Shown here one piece after another: positions 6,357 through 8,261 of a DNA stretch of 8,261 bases (positions are counted from its first letter, which is position 1; every line of letters starts with the position of its first letter). The translations under genes were made by a program, and so were the position numbers. The DNA is from Desulfurococcales archaeon (lineage in GTDB: Archaea; Thermoproteota; Thermoprotei_A; Sulfolobales; Desulfurococcaceae), in assembly GCA_015521265.1 (NCBI GenBank), contig WAON01000136.1, positions 1-8,261 of the forward strand, written 5' to 3'. The notes below the pieces were generated by a model. The model ran no database searches. It was not told the DNA's origin and saw only the letters and a list, made by a program, of their open reading frames with translations.

Positions 6357-6404
6357 AAGTCAACCCTCTCAACCCTAATCTCCTCCTACAAGTCAACCAT
6401 CTCA
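6357..6404 (+). repeat. 15-base direct repeat upstream of the SMP-like gene
   Basis: AAGTCAACCCTCTCA (6357-6371) and AAGTCAACCATCTCA (6390-6404) differ at one position and start 33 bases apart, close to three helical turns. They lie between the permease stop and the likely TATA box of the small gene, on the upstream side where archaeal activators usually bind. Confidence 0.45.
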
Positions 6405-6415
6405 GCAGTTTTGCC

Positions 6416-6425
6416 TAAATAATTA
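6416..6425 (+). promoter_or_regulatory. Probable TATA box for the SMP-like gene
   Basis: TAAATAATTA is centred about 55 bases before the ATG at 6475. A start near 6446 gives a leader of about 29 bases that would include the Shine-Dalgarno. It begins 12 bases after the second copy of the direct repeat. Confidence 0.35.
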
Positions 6426-6460
6426 CTCCAGAAATAGACAATAAAATCAGATAAGGAAAA

Positions 6461-6466
6461 AGGAGG
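6461..6466 (+). promoter_or_regulatory. Strong Shine-Dalgarno of the small basic protein gene
   Basis: AGGAGG, within AAAAAGGAGGAGAA, lies eight bases before ATG 6475. It is the strongest ribosome site in the window and the main non-coding evidence that this short frame is translated. Confidence 0.7.
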
Positions 6467-6474
6467 AGAAAAGC

Positions 6475-6618
6475 ATGGGTAAGAAAACACCCATGACATG
6501 GAAAGCCGCAAGGAGAATACAAAGCGCCGTAGACAGCGGTAGAGCCATTAAAGCAGACCAAGGATTCAAATCAAGAGCTATGAGAGCAGCCTCCAGAAAC
6601 ACCCGTAGAAGCCGCTGA
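6475..6618 (+). CDS. Small basic protein resembling a single seed maturation protein (SMP) repeat
   Basis: This gene encodes 47 residues from ATG to TGA. The peptide carries 14 Lys/Arg against two Asp and has no Cys or membrane segment. The order PMTWKAARRIQSAVDSG (6-22), then GFKSRAMRAASRN (30-42), fits the pattern I recall for SMP-domain proteins, related to plant late-embryogenesis proteins and to small fungal and bacterial stress proteins: P-M-T-x-x-x-A-x-R-I-Q-S-A, a variable Gly-rich spacer, then F-x-x-R-A-x-x-A-A-x-x-N. Known members are hydrophilic, largely disordered and linked to desiccation or stress. The extra Arg residues here could instead bind nucleic acid. It has its own TATA-like element, an excellent Shine-Dalgarno, an upstream direct repeat and a terminator, so it is probably a separately regulated and well-translated gene. 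The reading as a gene is firm; the family link is from memory and unchecked. Confidence 0.85.
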   Translation: MGKKTPMTWKAARRIQSAVDSGRAIKADQGFKSRAMRAASRNTRRSR

Positions 6619-6642
6619 TAAAACCCGTAAAGCCTAAATCAG

Positions 6643-6659
6643 AAAAATAACCGGTTTTT
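6643..6659. terminator. Symmetrical terminator between convergent genes
   Basis: A5 (6643-6647), the palindrome AACCGGTT (6649-6656) and T5 (6655-6659) form a nearly symmetrical block between the stop at 6618 and the minus-strand stop at 6677. Each strand presents a T5 tract after its gene, so it probably ends transcription in both directions. Confidence 0.5.
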
Positions 6660-6676
6660 AAATATTTAATTAATCA

Positions 6677-7861
6677 TTATTTTTGCTCTATTTCTAGAAC
6701 TGGCTTCTTCTTAGCAATGCTGAACAGGTTATTTGTAGAGTCTAGTCCTATAATGACTGATTTATTACTCTTTGACGTTGTTAGGCTTATTCTTGATTCA
6801 TTACTGCATGTCATACTTTTATCGTTGATCTTGATTTCCTGGTTGTCGAGGCAGATCCAGTATAGGTTTAGTTCTGAATCCCTTGGAACAACCAGTTTAT
6901 TCCTAGTCATACCCTGCACTCGTAGTATTATTAATCCAACCTTCTCTCTACTATTTCGGAGCAGAAAATTTAAGTACTCTCTAACTTCTTTCTCTGGACT
7001 CCCCCTCGACCTTCTAGGCTCGATAAAAGGATTATTGAGTATATGCATTATTTGTTTAGACATTGTAAGATATAGTGGTTCAGAAACATGATCACCACGG
7101 TACTTTTCTGGTAAAGCATAGCCTTTAACAATACTATTGACAAGCTCGATCATAGCTCCCCTCTCCATAGGTTCTACATTGATCGTTATATCCCCCTTGC
7201 TTAGAATATCCATATTTATAAATGCTAAGGGTAAAGATGCATTTATATTAAATAATCCTGGAGAGTAGAGCGAATCCCCTCGGTATAGGATTAACCCCCT
7301 TAATGCTACATTGTCAATATTAACTATTGGAATTATTGTTGGATAGCCTATGTGGAGGTAATTAATAAACGTCAGTAGTGGGAGCTTTCTTCCCTTAATA
7401 ATTATTTCATCTCCTAAAACGTAGAGGTTTTTCCAAGACTTATCCACGTCTTCCGGATAACTGCGGCTATATTTGCTACTCGAGTAAACCGTTACTTTAT
7501 TCTGATCACTTTTTATAACTGATAACATTAACTTTTTAATTCGGATAACATTCTTCTTGCTCTTCATGCTTCGAGGTCTTCCCATCAATAACTTACTTAT
7601 GAGCTCCGAGTATATAGCTGGGTCGACTATGATATTATCGATCCCCTCTAGATCTTCTACATATTTTGCTAATAATCTACTAGCAGTATTGGGGGATTCA
7701 ACTGACAATAGGTATATCTGGCTTATAGTATCGATCAGGCCTTCTAACACGTTAAAACTCGATGATGGTATACGGCATCCAGCCTTTAAAGCTTCTTCAA
7801 GCTTCTCAGATACTTTATATAATATAGAGATGCATTCCTCACTTTTCATTCCTTGCTGCAC
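6677..7861 (-). CDS. Hypothetical protein, second gene of an AT-rich pair
   Basis: This 394-residue soluble protein is not one I recognise. Residues about 5-95 are mostly helical (SEECISILYKVSEKLEEALKA and onward), followed by a basic patch at 95-112 (GRPRSMKSKKNVIRIKK). A mixed alpha/beta middle, about 120-280, includes LYVLGDEIIIKGRKLPLLTF and INASLPLAFINMDIL. A second basic stretch, EPRRSRGSPEKEVREY (281-296), leads to a strand-rich C-terminus. There is no signal peptide, membrane helix, Walker motif or obvious catalytic triad. The GTG at 7861 is four bases after the stop of the upstream gene, so the two are co-transcribed; an ATG at 7849 (residue 5) is an alternative start. The DNA is visibly richer in A+T than the ABC genes, consistent with acquisition. 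The long intact frame argues for a functional gene. Two basic patches allow, but do not prove, nucleic-acid binding. Confidence 0.8.
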   Translation of the reverse strand: MQQGMKSEECISILYKVSEKLEEALKAGCRIPSSSFNVLEGLIDTISQIYLLSVESPNTASRLLAKYVEDLEGIDNIIVDPAIYSELISKLLMGRPRSMKSKKNVIRIKKLMLSVIKSDQNKVTVYSSSKYSRSYPEDVDKSWKNLYVLGDEIIIKGRKLPLLTFINYLHIGYPTIIPIVNIDNVALRGLILYRGDSLYSPGLFNINASLPLAFINMDILSKGDITINVEPMERGAMIELVNSIVKGYALPEKYRGDHVSEPLYLTMSKQIMHILNNPFIEPRRSRGSPEKEVREYLNFLLRNSREKVGLIILRVQGMTRNKLVVPRDSELNLYWICLDNQEIKINDKSMTCSNESRISLTTSKSNKSVIIGLDSTNNLFSIAKKKPVLEIEQK

Positions 7862-7865
7862 CCAA

Positions 7866-8246
7866 CTAGTCTTTAGGCTTCCTTCCGCGGCGTGGTTTTC
7901 TTATAGAGTCTATTTCAACTAGTACCGGTTGTATTATACCAATTGGCTCATCTATACGATAATTTATGTTTAAAAAGACCCTCTTCTTATCCTTACCTTT
8001 TTCTGGGATACAAGTATAGCTACTGCATGCTTTATCGGGGAGGATAGGGATAGTGTATGCATTGTTTTCCCCGTTGAGAGTAGTATTATCCGTGAATTCT
8101 TGAATTAATCCCTCACTATATCTCTCACATATGCATTTAACATTTTTATCTTCTATAGGTTCTAAAATATTCTTTCTACAAACATATTCACGGTAAATTA
8201 TTACTGGATACAATAGAGCGGTTACTTTAGCTGTTTCAATACGCAT
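7866..8246 (-). CDS. Hypothetical cysteine-containing protein with a basic AT-hook-like tail, 5' end uncertain
   Basis: At least 126 residues are encoded from an ATG at 8246 to a TAG. The frame stays open for the remaining 15 bases to the window edge with no stop or start, so the true start may lie outside the window. TTTATA directly before the ATG is too close to act as its TATA box. Five cysteines (23, 38, 40, 74, 79, spaced C-x14-C-x-C-x33-C-x4-C) could hold a metal or form disulfides. A charged linker (about 82-90) leads to strand-like segments (RVFLNINYRI, IIQPVLVEI) and the tail RKPRRGRKPKD, which resembles an AT-hook although the core is RGRKP rather than RGRP. It is the first visible gene of a two-gene transcript and shares the AT-rich composition of its neighbour. 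I do not recognise the family; DNA binding is only a guess. Confidence 0.7.
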   Translation of the reverse strand: MRIETAKVTALLYPVIIYREYVCRKNILEPIEDKNVKCICERYSEGLIQEFTDNTTLNGENNAYTIPILPDKACSSYTCIPEKGKDKKRVFLNINYRIDEPIGIIQPVLVEIDSIRKPRRGRKPKD

Positions 8247-8261
8247 TATAAAGTGTGCGTT

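Noticed and set aside
6717..7091. Plus-strand open frame of 124 residues with hydrophobic character
   Set aside because: It lies wholly within the 394-residue minus-strand gene; its hydrophobicity comes from reversing Lys/Asn/Glu codons, and no promoter or Shine-Dalgarno was seen.
7557..7922. Plus-strand open frame of 121 residues
   Set aside because: It overlaps two minus-strand genes antisense and has no recognisable domain.
1..8261. tRNA, rRNA, CRISPR repeats or transposon ends
   Set aside because: No regularly spaced repeats, terminal inverted repeats with a transposase, or tRNA-like clover arms were seen on reading; a covariance-model scan would be needed to exclude small RNAs.

Overview
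The window looks like chromosomal DNA of a hyperthermophilic crenarchaeon, most likely a member of the Desulfurococcales. This is inferred from style rather than from a marker gene. Arginine is mostly AGG/AGA and isoleucine is often ATA, GTG and TTG starts are common, CTAG is frequent, AT-rich TATA elements of the form GTTTAA(A/G) sit 40-65 bases before several genes, and Shine-Dalgarno sites are used unevenly. No rRNA, tRNA, CRISPR array or insertion sequence was seen.

Left part (1-1343, minus strand): two genes for small membrane-associated proteins. One is cut by the window edge (1-249). The other is a 335-residue protein with two N-terminal membrane helices and a large beta-rich soluble part that I cannot name; part of it resembles arrestin-like beta sandwiches. 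A short ribbon-helix-helix protein of the VapB antitoxin type follows on the plus strand (1557-1811), with no toxin gene beside it.

Centre (2026-6352, plus strand): two tandem ABC exporter modules, each an ATPase gene overlapping or abutting its ABC-2 type permease gene. Module 1 is 2026-3766. Module 2 is 3864-6352, with its own likely TATA box in the 97-base gap. The module 2 permease carries an unusually large extracytoplasmic insert of about 270 residues, with about ten N-glycosylation sequons and the protein's only two cysteines. The substrates cannot be read from the sequence.

Right part: a 47-codon gene with a strong Shine-Dalgarno (6475-6618) encodes a very basic peptide whose pattern (MTxxAARRIQSA ... 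GFKSRAMRAASRN) resembles a single seed maturation protein (SMP, plant LEA-related) repeat. It is preceded by a 15-base direct repeat and followed by a symmetrical A5/T5 element that probably terminates transcription from both sides. Converging on it from the right is a minus-strand pair of unrecognised genes (7866-8246, then 6677-7861) in visibly more AT-rich DNA, which may be an accessory cassette.

The candidates most worth following are the SMP-like microprotein, the unrecognised right-hand gene pair and the glycosylated-ectodomain ABC-2 permease.
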